Source of the DNA: Pacificispira sp040217575
Lineage (GTDB): Bacteria; Pseudomonadota; Alphaproteobacteria; UBA8366; Aestuariispiraceae
Length of the DNA stretch: 64,000 nucleotides
Assembly (NCBI GenBank): GCA_040217575.1
Contig: JAVJPW010000006.1
Span: 1,116,001-1,180,000, forward strand
Reading direction: 5' to 3'
In this document: positions 18,145 through 26,859 of the stretch, one piece after another
Layout of the letters: each line of letters opens with the position of its first letter
How positions within the stretch are numbered: the stretch's first letter is position 1
The notes under the pieces: model-generated
Databases searched by the model: none
Told to the model about the DNA's origin: nothing
What the model saw: the letters and a program-made list of their open reading frames with translations, nothing else
Made by a program: the position numbers and the translations under genes

Positions 18145-18230
18145 CCACGCACTGATTGACGCTGCCACCGGGTTGTTGTGAGGATGCCCGTGCGATCGAT
18201 TTGAAACCGGCGAAAGGAACAGAACACCCC

Positions 18231-19343
18231 ATGCAGCCGCCGATCCTGTCCATTTCACGTCGCACCCGTCGCACCCCGTTCACACGCCGCGTCACTGAAG
18301 CGGGCGTCAAGGGTTACACCGTCTATAACCACATGCTGCTGCCGACCTTTTTCCGGTCGGTGGAAGAGGATTACTGGCACCTGCGCGAAGCGGTCCAGAT
18401 CTGGGACGTATCCTGCGAAAGGCAGGTTGAGGTGCGCGGCCCGGATTCGCAGCGTCTGATGCAGTTGCTGACCCCGCGCGACCTGTCGGAAATGCCGATC
18501 GGCCAGTGCTACTACATCCCCATCGTCGATGAAACCGGCGGCATGCTGAACGACCCTGTCGCGCTGAAGCTGGCCGATGACCGCTATTGGATTTCGGTGG
18601 CGGACAGCGATCTTCTTTTCTGGGTGAAGGGATTGGCGGCCGGTCTTCGACTGGACGTCGCGGTTGACGAACCCGATGTGTCACCGCTTGCCGTTCAGGG
18701 ACCGAAGGCCGACGATGTTGTCGCCGACGTGTTCGGGGACCAGGTGCGGTCGATCAAGTTTTTCCGCTTCGAACCCCTGTTGTGGCAGGGCCATGAATAT
18801 ATGGTCGCCCGGTCCGGATATTCGAAACAGGGCGGGTTTGAAATCTATGTGCCCGACACTTCATTGGGCGAGCCGCTTTGGGACGCCATCGTCGAAGCCG
18901 GAAAGCCCCACGACATTCACGCCGGCGGACCGAACCTGATCGAACGTGTGGAAGGCGGGTTGCTGTCCTATGGCAATGACATGACGCGCGAAAACACGCC
19001 CCATGAATGCGGATTGGGCCGGTTTTGCCAGACGGCGGATGCCATCGGCTGTATCGGTCGGGACGCGCTGATCCGTGTGATCATGGAAGGTCCGAACCGC
19101 CAGATTCGTGGCCTGCGCATCGACGCCGACGATGTTGCCAATCCGATCGACCCGTACCAGATCATCTGTCAAGGGGAAGCGGCCGGTCAGGTGACATCGG
19201 CGGCATGGTCGCCACGCCTGAAGACCACGGTTGCGATCGGGATGATCGAATCCGCATTCTGGGAACCGGGTACGCAGGTCACGGTCGAAACACCGAAAGG
19301 CCCGCGCCCGGCGGAAGTCGTCACGCTGCCGTTCCCGCAATAG
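18231..19343 (+). CDS. dmdA: Dimethylsulfoniopropionate demethylase DmdA
   Basis: A 370-aa tetrahydrofolate-dependent enzyme of the glycine-cleavage T-protein (aminomethyltransferase) fold. It transfers a methyl group from DMSP to THF, giving methylmercaptopropionate. The N-terminal block (RRTPFT, GVKGYTVYNHMLLPT, EEDYWHL, VWD-type IWDVSCERQVE) and YGNDMTRENTPHECGLGRFC agree closely with my memory of roseobacter/SAR11 DmdA rather than GcvT. ATG at 18231 is preceded by AAAGGAAC and gives the usual family length. An acuI gene follows 23 bp later, the arrangement known from roseobacters. Confidence 0.87.
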   Translation: MQPPILSISRRTRRTPFTRRVTEAGVKGYTVYNHMLLPTFFRSVEEDYWHLREAVQIWDVSCERQVEVRGPDSQRLMQLLTPRDLSEMPIGQCYYIPIVDETGGMLNDPVALKLADDRYWISVADSDLLFWVKGLAAGLRLDVAVDEPDVSPLAVQGPKADDVVADVFGDQVRSIKFFRFEPLLWQGHEYMVARSGYSKQGGFEIYVPDTSLGEPLWDAIVEAGKPHDIHAGGPNLIERVEGGLLSYGNDMTRENTPHECGLGRFCQTADAIGCIGRDALIRVIMEGPNRQIRGLRIDADDVANPIDPYQIICQGEAAGQVTSAAWSPRLKTTVAIGMIESAFWEPGTQVTVETPKGPRPAEVVTLPFPQ

Positions 19344-19366
19344 TCCGATAGACAGGAGTATGGATC

Positions 19367-20359
19367 ATGTTCAAAGCCGTTCTTGTGGAAAAAGCCGAAG
19401 ACGGAACCGTCAGTGCCGCCGTTAAGGAACTGGATAATGCGCAACTGCCGGCGGACGGCGATGTCACCGTTGCCGTCGACTATTCGACCGTTAACTACAA
19501 GGACGGACTGTGCGTCACCGGTGGCGGCGGCCTGGTCCGCAATTTTCCGCATGTGCCGGGCATTGACTTCGCGGGCACGGTTGAAGCATCCGACGATGCC
19601 CGCTTCAAACCCGGCGACAAGGTTGTCCTGACCGGTTGGCGCGTCGGCGAAGTCTGGTGGGGCGGCTATGCCCAGAAGGCGAAGGTGAAGGCAGACTGGC
19701 TGGTCCCGATGCCGGATGGGTTGAGCCCCCGGCATGCCATGGCGGTGGGAACCGCGGGGTTCACTGCGATGCTGGCGGTTATGGCGCTGGAAGACCATGG
19801 GCTTGCACCCGGCAACGGACCGGTTCTGGTGACGGGTGCTGCGGGCGGCGTCGGGTCGGTCGCGACGGCCATTCTGGGCAAGCTGGGGTATGAGGTTGCT
19901 GCCGTCACCGGTCGGCCCGAAACGGCGGACTACCTGAAGGAGCTTGGGGCGACGACCATTGTCCCGCGCGAAGAACTGGAAGAACCGTCGGGCAAACCGC
20001 TGGACCGGGAAACCTGGGCGGGTTGCGTCGATGCCGTGGGCGGCAGCATGCTGGCTGCAATCCTGCCGCAGCTGAAGTATGGCGGGTCTGCGGCGGCGGT
20101 CGGCCTGGCGGGGGGCGCGAAGCTGCCGACAACCGTCATTCCGTTCCTGCTGCGCGGCGTCAACCTTCTGGGCATCGACAGCGTCATGCGGCCGTATGAG
20201 GACCGGGTTAAGGCCTGGGGCCGCGTCGTCACGGACCTGCCGATGGACAAGCTGGATCAGATGATCGTCGATAAGGGTCTTGCGGACGTGCTGGACCTTG
20301 GGCCGGCGATCCTGAAGGGTCAGGTCCGTGGACGGGCGGTGATCGACGTCAACGCCTGA
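19367..20359 (+). CDS. acuI: Acryloyl-CoA reductase AcuI (MDR family)
   Basis: A 330-aa zinc-free medium-chain reductase of the YhdH/AcuI group. N-terminal catalytic domain with TVNYKDGLCVTG; Rossmann NADPH motif TGAAGGVGS at 156-164. AcuI reduces acryloyl-CoA to propionyl-CoA, detoxifying acrylate formed from DMSP and 3-hydroxypropionate. Its place immediately after dmdA (23-bp gap, AGGAG just upstream of ATG) supports this assignment over a generic quinone oxidoreductase. Confidence 0.87.
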   Translation: MFKAVLVEKAEDGTVSAAVKELDNAQLPADGDVTVAVDYSTVNYKDGLCVTGGGGLVRNFPHVPGIDFAGTVEASDDARFKPGDKVVLTGWRVGEVWWGGYAQKAKVKADWLVPMPDGLSPRHAMAVGTAGFTAMLAVMALEDHGLAPGNGPVLVTGAAGGVGSVATAILGKLGYEVAAVTGRPETADYLKELGATTIVPREELEEPSGKPLDRETWAGCVDAVGGSMLAAILPQLKYGGSAAAVGLAGGAKLPTTVIPFLLRGVNLLGIDSVMRPYEDRVKAWGRVVTDLPMDKLDQMIVDKGLADVLDLGPAILKGQVRGRAVIDVNA

Positions 20360-20400
20360 TCCGCCACCGACCGGTCGATTACGGCCGTGGGGAGCCCGGA

Positions 20401-21648
20401 ATGTCATCGCAAGCGCGGTCCATCATCACCATCCTTCTCGGCGCTGCGATCGTCATGGTCGGCTATGGCCTGATCGTCACCCTGTTGCCGGTGCGCGCGC
20501 GACTGGAAGGATTCGGACAGACCGCGATCGGTTTTATGGGGTCGGCCTATTTCTTCGGCTTCGTCGTCGGTTGTGTTGTCGGCCCGGTGGTGGTGAAGGC
20601 TGTGGGACATATCCGCGCCTTTGCCGGGTTTGCCGGTCTCGTCGCGGCGCTGGCCCTGACCTTCCCCCTGATTGTCGACCCCTGGGCCTGGACCGCGCTG
20701 CGCGGGGTAAGCGGCCTGTGTCTCGCCGTCGTCTACATGGTGATCGAAAGCTGGTTGAACGAACAGGCGACCAACCGCACGCGCGGTGTCGTATTGTCGG
20801 TCTATGTCATCGTCGGCAACGTCGCGACCATCGCCGGTCAGCAGATGATCGGCGTGTATGAAATTGCGGGCCTGGCGCTGTTCACCCTGTGCGGGATCAT
20901 CCTGATCCTGTCGCTGGTGCCGGTATCGCTCAGCCCGGCACCGGAACCGTCGCCCATTCCGTCCGCGCGCCTTCGCATCGCGCGGCTTTACCGACTGTCG
21001 CCGACCGGGTTCATCGGCTGCGTCATGGTGGGGCTGGCCGATGGTGCGTTCTGGACTTTCGGTCCCGTTTTCGCGCAGGACCGCGGCCTGCCCATTTCCG
21101 AAATCGCGCTGTTCATGGGGGCCTTCATGGCGGGCGGGTCCATTTCGCAATGGCCGCTTGGCTGGCTGTCGGACCGCATCGACCGGCGCTGGGTCATCGC
21201 GGCCTGTGCCGGGGGATCGGTTGGCACGGGGCTGGCGCTTGGCTTCTGGCTGCCGCCGGAACCGTGGATGGGGTTCGCCCTGGCGCTGCTGCATGGCGGG
21301 TTCATGTTGCCGCTTTATCCGCTGTGCATCGCGCATTCGAACGACTTCGCCCCGAACGAGGAAATGGTGGAAGTGTCCAGCGGGCTGTTGCTGCTTTATG
21401 CATCCGGCGCGGCGGCGGGCCCCTTTGTCCTGGGTCCCGTCATGGAAGCCTTCGGTCCGGGCAGCCTGTTCATCATGATCGCGATAACATTCGGCGCTCT
21501 GGCGGCCTTTGCGCTCTATCGTGTCATCGTGCACCGTGTTGCCGGGGCGGATACCAGGGGGCGTTTCGCGCCGGTGCCGCGGTCGTCCCAGTCCGTCTAT
21601 GAGCTGGAGGCGGAGGATCTGGACGAAAACGGGGAACCTCTGAAATAG
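20401..21648 (+). CDS. MFS transporter (YcaD-like)
   Basis: A 415-aa major facilitator with 12 predicted helices. The motif ESWLNEQATNRTRG after helix 4 is typical of the YcaD-like MFS subgroup. It lies 41 bp after acuI on the same strand with GGGGAGC before the ATG, probably in the same operon. Export of an acrylate/DMSP-related compound or a D-glutamate-pathway compound is conceivable, but the sequence does not show the substrate. The cytoplasmic tail is long, acidic and low in complexity. Confidence 0.85.
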   Translation: MSSQARSIITILLGAAIVMVGYGLIVTLLPVRARLEGFGQTAIGFMGSAYFFGFVVGCVVGPVVVKAVGHIRAFAGFAGLVAALALTFPLIVDPWAWTALRGVSGLCLAVVYMVIESWLNEQATNRTRGVVLSVYVIVGNVATIAGQQMIGVYEIAGLALFTLCGIILILSLVPVSLSPAPEPSPIPSARLRIARLYRLSPTGFIGCVMVGLADGAFWTFGPVFAQDRGLPISEIALFMGAFMAGGSISQWPLGWLSDRIDRRWVIAACAGGSVGTGLALGFWLPPEPWMGFALALLHGGFMLPLYPLCIAHSNDFAPNEEMVEVSSGLLLLYASGAAAGPFVLGPVMEAFGPGSLFIMIAITFGALAAFALYRVIVHRVAGADTRGRFAPVPRSSQSVYELEAEDLDENGEPLK

Positions 21649-21752
21649 CGCCCCAAGGCGGATGCCCTTGCAAATGCTTGCCAAAATGCTGATTTGCCGC
21701 GCCGTGCTGACGCCGCTAGTCTGTTGAGCGGATTGAAAGTTCAGGAAACCCG

Positions 21753-22277
21753 ATGGCGAACCGCGTTCAGATTTCATGCAGTTACCAGATTGACGAGGAC
21801 CGTATCCTGATGCGTGCGCGCCTGACTGACAAGGATGCGCGCATGTGGTTCACCCGTCGGCTGACCATTGCGTTTCTGACATCGGTCGGGAAGGTGTTCG
21901 ACCATCTGACCGGCACCCAGGCACAGCCTGCCGAACAGCGCCAGGCCGTCAGCGAATTTCGCCGCGACGCCGCCGTCAGCCAGGCAAATTTCGAAACCCC
22001 CTATGACGAGAAGGGTCTGGAACCCTTTCCGGCGGACGGCCCGATGCTGGTGAAGAAACTGAACGTGGCCGCCCTGGACAATGGCGGGGTGCGTCTGACG
22101 TTGACCGGGAACGGGCCGGATGGCGTACGCCTGAACCTGGGGGAAAAGGAACTGCACGCCGTCGTCCACATGCTGCAGCAATGCGCGGCCAAGGCGGAAT
22201 GGGGCATTGGCGGTGCGGGGCCGTCCGGTACGGCAACGGTCAAGGCCGCACCGAAGAAACCCCGGCTGGTGAACTGA
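21753..22277 (+). CDS. Conserved hypothetical protein, 174 aa
   Basis: Not recognised. No signal peptide or membrane segment. The N-terminal half is mixed beta/alpha (VQISCSYQIDEDRILMRARLTDKDARMWFTRR split over short blocks), followed by a polar linker and a second beta-rich segment (GVRLTLTGNGPDGVRLNLGEKELH) and a basic, Ala/Lys/Pro-rich tail. Codon use resembles its neighbours and the frame runs cleanly from ATG 21753 to stop, so it is likely real. It stands alone between the MFS gene and the D-carbamoylase gene. Confidence 0.7.
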   Translation: MANRVQISCSYQIDEDRILMRARLTDKDARMWFTRRLTIAFLTSVGKVFDHLTGTQAQPAEQRQAVSEFRRDAAVSQANFETPYDEKGLEPFPADGPMLVKKLNVAALDNGGVRLTLTGNGPDGVRLNLGEKELHAVVHMLQQCAAKAEWGIGGAGPSGTATVKAAPKKPRLVN

Positions 22278-22410
22278 CCTACGCGGCCCGGTCCGGCAGC
22301 AAGAACATCGCCTGTGTCGCGTCCGGTGAAAGATGGTCGGAATACGCTTTTGCGGTCAAACGCGCTGTGATCTAGTCGATCTGACTTGCGAACCAGTGGG
22401 AGAGACCTGA

Positions 22411-23349
22411 ATGCGCGGTGCAATGGTGGCGGTGGCCCAGATGGGTCCGATCGCGAAGGATGAGACACGGCAAAGCGCGGTCGCGCGCATGATGGACCTG
22501 TTGAAGGAGGCCAAGGCACGCGGGTCCGACTTCATCGTCTTTCCCGAACTGGCGCTGACGACCTTTTTCCCGCGGTGGATCTACGAACCGGGGGAGGCGG
22601 ACCTGGAAGCCTGGTACGAAGACGAAATGCCGAACGCGGCAACGCAGCCGCTGTTCGATGCGGCGAAGGCTGCGGGCATTGGCTTCTATCTGGGGTACGC
22701 CGAACGGGCCGGAAACCGCCGCTTCAACACCTCCATCCTGGTTGACCGGGGCGGGGCCATCGTCGGCAAGTACCGCAAGGTCCACCTGCCGGGACATGCG
22801 GAACCGGATTCGTCGCGTAAGGGCGAACATCTGGAAAAGCGCTATTTCGATGTCGGGAACCTGGGGTTCCCCGTTTTCGAGACCATGGACGGGCGTTTCG
22901 GCATGGCAATCTGCAATGACCGGCGTTGGCCGGAGACTTACCGTGTCATGGGACTGCAGGGGGTGGAGCTGGTCGCACTCGGCTACAATACGCCCGTCGG
23001 TCTGGGGGAGCCGTTTCAGGCGAACGCCCTGTCGAACTTCCACAATTCGCTGACCATGCAGGCCGGCGCCTATCACAATGCCTGTTGGGTCGCGGCGGCC
23101 GCAAAATGTGGTTGCGAGGAAGGGTTCGATATGATCGGACAGTCCATGATCATTTCCCCGAACGGAGAAATTGTGGCACAAGCCGCAACGCTGGAGGATG
23201 AAGTGATTACCGCGCGATGTGACTTCGATGCGGCGCAATATGCGAAACAGGAAATTTTCAACTTCGCGATCCACCGGCGCACCGAGGCCTATGGGCTGAT
23301 TGTTGAACGGACCGGCGCGGGCGACCCCTTGCCGCCGGTGAAGGAGTGA
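22411..23349 (+). CDS. N-carbamoyl-D-amino acid hydrolase-like carbon-nitrogen hydrolase
   Basis: A 312-aa nitrilase-superfamily amidohydrolase. The catalytic triad is complete: Glu46 in FPELALTTFF, Lys123 in YRKVHLPG and Cys168 in AICNDRRWPE. Blocks FNTSILVDRGG, HLEKRYF, WPETYRVMGLQG and SLTMQAG agree with Agrobacterium D-carbamoylase (from memory). Expected reaction: N-carbamoyl-D-amino acid to D-amino acid, CO2 and ammonia. It is followed 2 bp later by a D-amino-acid transaminase and then by a Liv-type transporter, supporting a D-amino-acid or hydantoin/carbamoyl role. Exact substrate is inference. Confidence 0.85.
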   Translation: MRGAMVAVAQMGPIAKDETRQSAVARMMDLLKEAKARGSDFIVFPELALTTFFPRWIYEPGEADLEAWYEDEMPNAATQPLFDAAKAAGIGFYLGYAERAGNRRFNTSILVDRGGAIVGKYRKVHLPGHAEPDSSRKGEHLEKRYFDVGNLGFPVFETMDGRFGMAICNDRRWPETYRVMGLQGVELVALGYNTPVGLGEPFQANALSNFHNSLTMQAGAYHNACWVAAAAKCGCEEGFDMIGQSMIISPNGEIVAQAATLEDEVITARCDFDAAQYAKQEIFNFAIHRRTEAYGLIVERTGAGDPLPPVKE

Positions 23350-23351
23350 TA

Positions 23352-24206
23352 ATGACGCGTACTGTGTATCTGAACGGTGATTTCTTACCCGCGGACGAAG
23401 CGCAGGTATCCATATTCGACCGCGGGCTGTTGTTTGCCGATGCGATTTATGAAGTTGCGGGCGTCATCAATGGGAAGCTTCTGGATTTCGCTTCCCACAT
23501 GGCGCGGATGGACCGGTCCCTTAGGGAAATGCGGATCCCGGCGCCTTTGAGCCACGAGCAGGTTCTGGCCGCAATGCGCGAAATGGTGCGGCGGAACGAC
23601 ATCGAAGAAGGGTTGGTCTATATGCAGATCACCCGCGGGTCGGAAGGCGACAGGGATTTTGTCCCGTCCCGGGAGATGACACCCACCGTCTTCATGTTCG
23701 CACAGGCGAAAAGTGACGCGACGCGCCAGGAAAACGTGGACGGCGTCACCATGGTTTCAGCCCCTGACATCCGCTGGGCCCGGCGCGACATCAAGACGGT
23801 CGGCCTGATGGGCAGTGTGTTTGCCAAGTGGATCGCAAAGGAAGCGGGCGCAGACGAAGTGCTGATGCACCAGGACGGGTATGTGACCGAAGGCGGGGCT
23901 ACCAGTTTCTACATTGTGAAGGACGGAACGATCATTACCCGCCCGCTGTCCGATGCGATCCTGCATGGCTGCACCAGAAAGGCCGTACTGGCGCTGGTCG
24001 AACAGAACGATGTGGCGCTGGAGGAACGGTTGTTCACCCTGGATGAGGTCTATGCCGCGGATGAGGCATTCATCACCGGGGCGTCGACCTATGTCTGTCC
24101 GGTTATCCGTGTGGATGATGTGACCCTGGGCGGCGGACAGGCGGGACCGGTCACACGCCGGATGCAGGATATCTATCTTGCCTTCGCAAAGGCCGATGCA
24201 ATCTGA
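23352..24206 (+). CDS. dat: D-amino-acid transaminase (class IV PLP aminotransferase)
   Basis: A 284-aa fold-type IV aminotransferase. PLP Lys148 is in RRDIKTVGLMGSV, and EVAGVINGKLLDFASHM and EGGATSFYIV give the D-transaminase signature rather than BCAT. ATG at 23352 has AAGGAG 5 bp upstream; an in-frame GTG at 23346 overlaps the SD and is rejected. It would convert the D-amino acid released by the upstream hydrolase to a 2-oxo acid. Aminodeoxychorismate lyase is the usual alternative for class IV enzymes but fits the context less well. Confidence 0.87.
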   Translation: MTRTVYLNGDFLPADEAQVSIFDRGLLFADAIYEVAGVINGKLLDFASHMARMDRSLREMRIPAPLSHEQVLAAMREMVRRNDIEEGLVYMQITRGSEGDRDFVPSREMTPTVFMFAQAKSDATRQENVDGVTMVSAPDIRWARRDIKTVGLMGSVFAKWIAKEAGADEVLMHQDGYVTEGGATSFYIVKDGTIITRPLSDAILHGCTRKAVLALVEQNDVALEERLFTLDEVYAADEAFITGASTYVCPVIRVDDVTLGGGQAGPVTRRMQDIYLAFAKADAI

Positions 24207-24312
24207 CAAAAAATGTGACAATTGGGCGTCGCTCTAGATTGCAGTTCTGTGTCGAAACCGGCATGTTTGCGAAAATAATGGGCAGGGTGGCTCGCCGCGG
24301 AGCCGATATTGA

Positions 24313-25128
24313 ATGATCAAAACAGAAAATGTCTGTAAACGCTTCGGCGGGCTGGTCGCCGTCGACGATGTCAGCCTGTCGATCGAAAAGGGCAGCATTA
24401 CCGGGCTCGTCGGTCCGAACGGGGCGGGCAAGACGACCTTTTTCAACCTGATAGCCGGCCTGTTTGCGCCGACATCGGGTCAGATCTTCCTGGATGGGGA
24501 AGATGTGACGGGACTAAAGCCCCACGACCTTTTCATGAAGGGATTGTTGAGAACCTTTCAGATTGCCCATGAATTTTCGCACCTGACCGTTCGGGAAAAC
24601 CTGATGATGGTGCCGCCTGACCAGGCGGGGGAAAACCTTCTGAACGCATTTTTCCGGCGTGGCTTCGTCGCCGAGCAGGAGGCGGAGATCGGCCGGAAAG
24701 CGGACGAGGTGATCGATTTCCTGAACCTGGACCGGGTGCGCGACGAACTTGCGGGAAATCTGTCCGGCGGTCAGAAGAAGCTTCTGGAACTCGGCCGCAC
24801 CATGATGGTGGATGCCAAGGTCGTCCTGCTGGACGAGGTTGGTGCCGGCGTGAACCGGTCGCTGTTGCGGGAAATCGGCGACGCGATCCTGCGCCTGAAC
24901 CAAGAACGCGGCTACACGTTCTGTATGATTGAACATGACATGGACTTCATCAGCCGCCTTTGCGACCCGGTCATTGTGATGGCCGAAGGTAAGTTCCTGG
25001 CGTCCGGCACAGCAGAGGAAATCAAGTCCAATGACGCCGTGATCGAAGCCTATCTGGGGGCCGGACGGGATCGTGCGGCGGAACGTGCGGCCGTCGCGGA
25101 TGGTAAGGGTGAAGGAGCCCCCGCATGA
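24313..25128 (+). CDS. Liv-type ABC transporter ATP-binding protein (LivG family), system 2
   Basis: A 271-aa ATPase: Walker A GPNGAGKTTFF, Q-loop near LRTFQIAHEF, signature LSGGQKKLLELGRTM, Walker B VVLLDEVGAGV and switch His in MIEHDMDF. The Walker B is followed by VGAGV instead of the common PTAGL. First gene of a second complete transporter, 106 bp after the D-transaminase gene on the same strand. It ends in a 4-bp ATGA overlap with the LivF-type gene. The C-terminal tail is Ala-rich and extended. Confidence 0.92.
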   Translation: MIKTENVCKRFGGLVAVDDVSLSIEKGSITGLVGPNGAGKTTFFNLIAGLFAPTSGQIFLDGEDVTGLKPHDLFMKGLLRTFQIAHEFSHLTVRENLMMVPPDQAGENLLNAFFRRGFVAEQEAEIGRKADEVIDFLNLDRVRDELAGNLSGGQKKLLELGRTMMVDAKVVLLDEVGAGVNRSLLREIGDAILRLNQERGYTFCMIEHDMDFISRLCDPVIVMAEGKFLASGTAEEIKSNDAVIEAYLGAGRDRAAERAAVADGKGEGAPA

Positions 25129-25829
25129 GCTACCTTTCCGGAACGGACATGCGCGGCGGCTATGGGGGCGCGGATATCCTGCATGGCTGCAACATCTCCG
25201 TCGACAAGGGGGAGATCGCCGTCGTGGTGGGCCCGAACGGGGCAGGCAAGTCGACCGCAATGAAGGCGCTGTTTGGTATGCTGGACTTGCGTGAAGGGTC
25301 CGTAGTTCTGGGCGGGGAGGATATTACCGAACTGACACCGCAGGCCCGCGTTGCAAAGGAAATGGCATTCGTTCCCCAGACCAATAATGTTTTCGCCGGC
25401 ATGACGGTCGAAGAAAACCTGGAAATGGGCGCCTATCTTCGCAGGGACGACATCTCCGGCACGATGGAGGAAGTGTTCGAACTGTTCCCCATCCTTAGGG
25501 AAAAGCGAAAGCAATATGCGGGCGAACTGTCCGGCGGTCAGCGCCAGCAGGTGGCTGTTGGTCGCGCCCTGATGACGCAACCGTCGGTCCTGATGCTGGA
25601 TGAACCGACTGCAGGGGTTTCCCCCATCGTCATGGATGAATTGTTCGACCGGGTGATCGCGATCAAGAATACCGGAATCGCGGTCCTGATCGTCGAACAG
25701 AATGCCCGCCAGGCGCTGGAAATCGCCGACACGGGCTATGTTCTGGTATCCGGCGAAAACCGTTACACCGACAAGGGCTCCGTCCTTCTGGCCGATCCGG
25801 AAGTCAGACGGTCGTTCCTGGGGGGCTAA
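25125..25829 (+). CDS. Liv-type ABC transporter ATP-binding protein (LivF family), system 2
   Basis: A 234-aa ATPase with Walker A GPNGAGKST, signature LSGGQRQQVAVGRAL, Walker B VLMLDEPTAGV and switch region VEQNARQAL. All canonical, unlike the LivF of system 1. Start at the ATGA overlap with the upstream ATPase gene; 4-bp gap to the permease gene. It pairs with the LivG-type protein to power system 2. Confidence 0.92.
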   Translation: MSYLSGTDMRGGYGGADILHGCNISVDKGEIAVVVGPNGAGKSTAMKALFGMLDLREGSVVLGGEDITELTPQARVAKEMAFVPQTNNVFAGMTVEENLEMGAYLRRDDISGTMEEVFELFPILREKRKQYAGELSGGQRQQVAVGRALMTQPSVLMLDEPTAGVSPIVMDELFDRVIAIKNTGIAVLIVEQNARQALEIADTGYVLVSGENRYTDKGSVLLADPEVRRSFLGG

Positions 25830-25833
25830 GGCG

Positions 25834-26859
25834 ATGGACGGCAGTGTTGAAATCCTGAATGCATTTGCGCTTCTGTCGAACTTCGTTCTGGTGCCCGCGA
25901 TTTCCTACGGCTCCCAGTTGGCGCTTGGCGCGTTGGGAATAACGCTGGTCTTCGGCGTGTTGCGGTTCGCAAACTTTGCCCATGGCGACATGATGGCATT
26001 CGGCACGATGTTCGTGATCCTGATTACCTTCTGGCTGCAGGATGCGGGTGTCAGTCTGGGCCCACTGCCGACCGCGTTCCTGGCGCTTCCGTTCGGGATA
26101 CTGTTTGCGGTCGCCGCAACCCTGATCATCGATCGCACAACTTTCAGGTTTTACCGACAGCGCAAGGTCGCACCGGTGATCCTGGTCGTGATTTCCGTTG
26201 GCGTCATGTACGTACTGAACGGTCTGACCCGTTTCATCATCGGTCCGGACGACCAGCGTTTTGCCGATGGTGCACGCTTCATCATCTCCGCCCGCGATTT
26301 CAAGGAAATGACCGGCCTGGATGAGGGCATCACGATCAAGCTGTCCCAGGGGCTGACGGTTCTGGTGGCGATCATCGTCGTCGCGGCCCTGTTCTGGTTC
26401 CTGCAGCGGACCCGCACGGGCAAGGCGATGCGCGCCTATTCCGATAACGAGGATCTGGCATTGCTGTCCGGGATCAGCCCGGACCGGGTGGTCGCCGTTA
26501 CATGGATCATCACGGCGGTGCTGGCGACGATCGCCGGGACCATGTACGGCCTGGATAAAAGCTTCAAGCCGTTCACCTATTTCCAGCTGATCCTGCCGAT
26601 GTTCGCAGCGGCGATCGTGGGCGGGATCGGGCAGCCGGTGGGCGCGATCGTCGGCGGCTATGTCGTCGCCTTTTCCGAAGTCATGCTGACCTATGCCTTC
26701 CGAAAGTTCGCGATCTATCTTTCACCCACGGATTGGAAACCTGAGGGTCTGTTCCAGATCCTGTCGACGGAATACAAGTTCGCGATTTCCTTCCTGATCC
26801 TGGTCGTCGTGCTTCTGGTCAGACCGACCGGCATATTCCGCGGAAAGGTGATCACATGA
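25834..26859 (+). CDS. Liv-type ABC transporter permease (LivH family), system 2
   Basis: A 341-aa permease. The frame is open upstream into livF, but ATG 25834 begins the proper N-terminus and is 4 bp after the livF stop. The LivH hallmark GITLVFGVLRFANFAHGD lies near residue 33, and the ATPase-contact loop is around RAYSDNEDLALLSG. It ends in an ATGA overlap with the LivM-type gene. Only about 30 residues of cytoplasmic/periplasmic loop separate the main helix groups, typical for the family. Confidence 0.92.
   Translation: MDGSVEILNAFALLSNFVLVPAISYGSQLALGALGITLVFGVLRFANFAHGDMMAFGTMFVILITFWLQDAGVSLGPLPTAFLALPFGILFAVAATLIIDRTTFRFYRQRKVAPVILVVISVGVMYVLNGLTRFIIGPDDQRFADGARFIISARDFKEMTGLDEGITIKLSQGLTVLVAIIVVAALFWFLQRTRTGKAMRAYSDNEDLALLSGISPDRVVAVTWIITAVLATIAGTMYGLDKSFKPFTYFQLILPMFAAAIVGGIGQPVGAIVGGYVVAFSEVMLTYAFRKFAIYLSPTDWKPEGLFQILSTEYKFAISFLILVVVLLVRPTGIFRGKVIT

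Noticed and set aside
16723..18258. Minus-strand open frame of 511 codons
   Set aside because: Antisense to dgcA and the EI24-type gene; no recognisable motif.
20404..21777. Minus-strand open frame of 457 codons
   Set aside because: Exact complement of the MFS transporter gene, low-complexity Arg/Gln/His.
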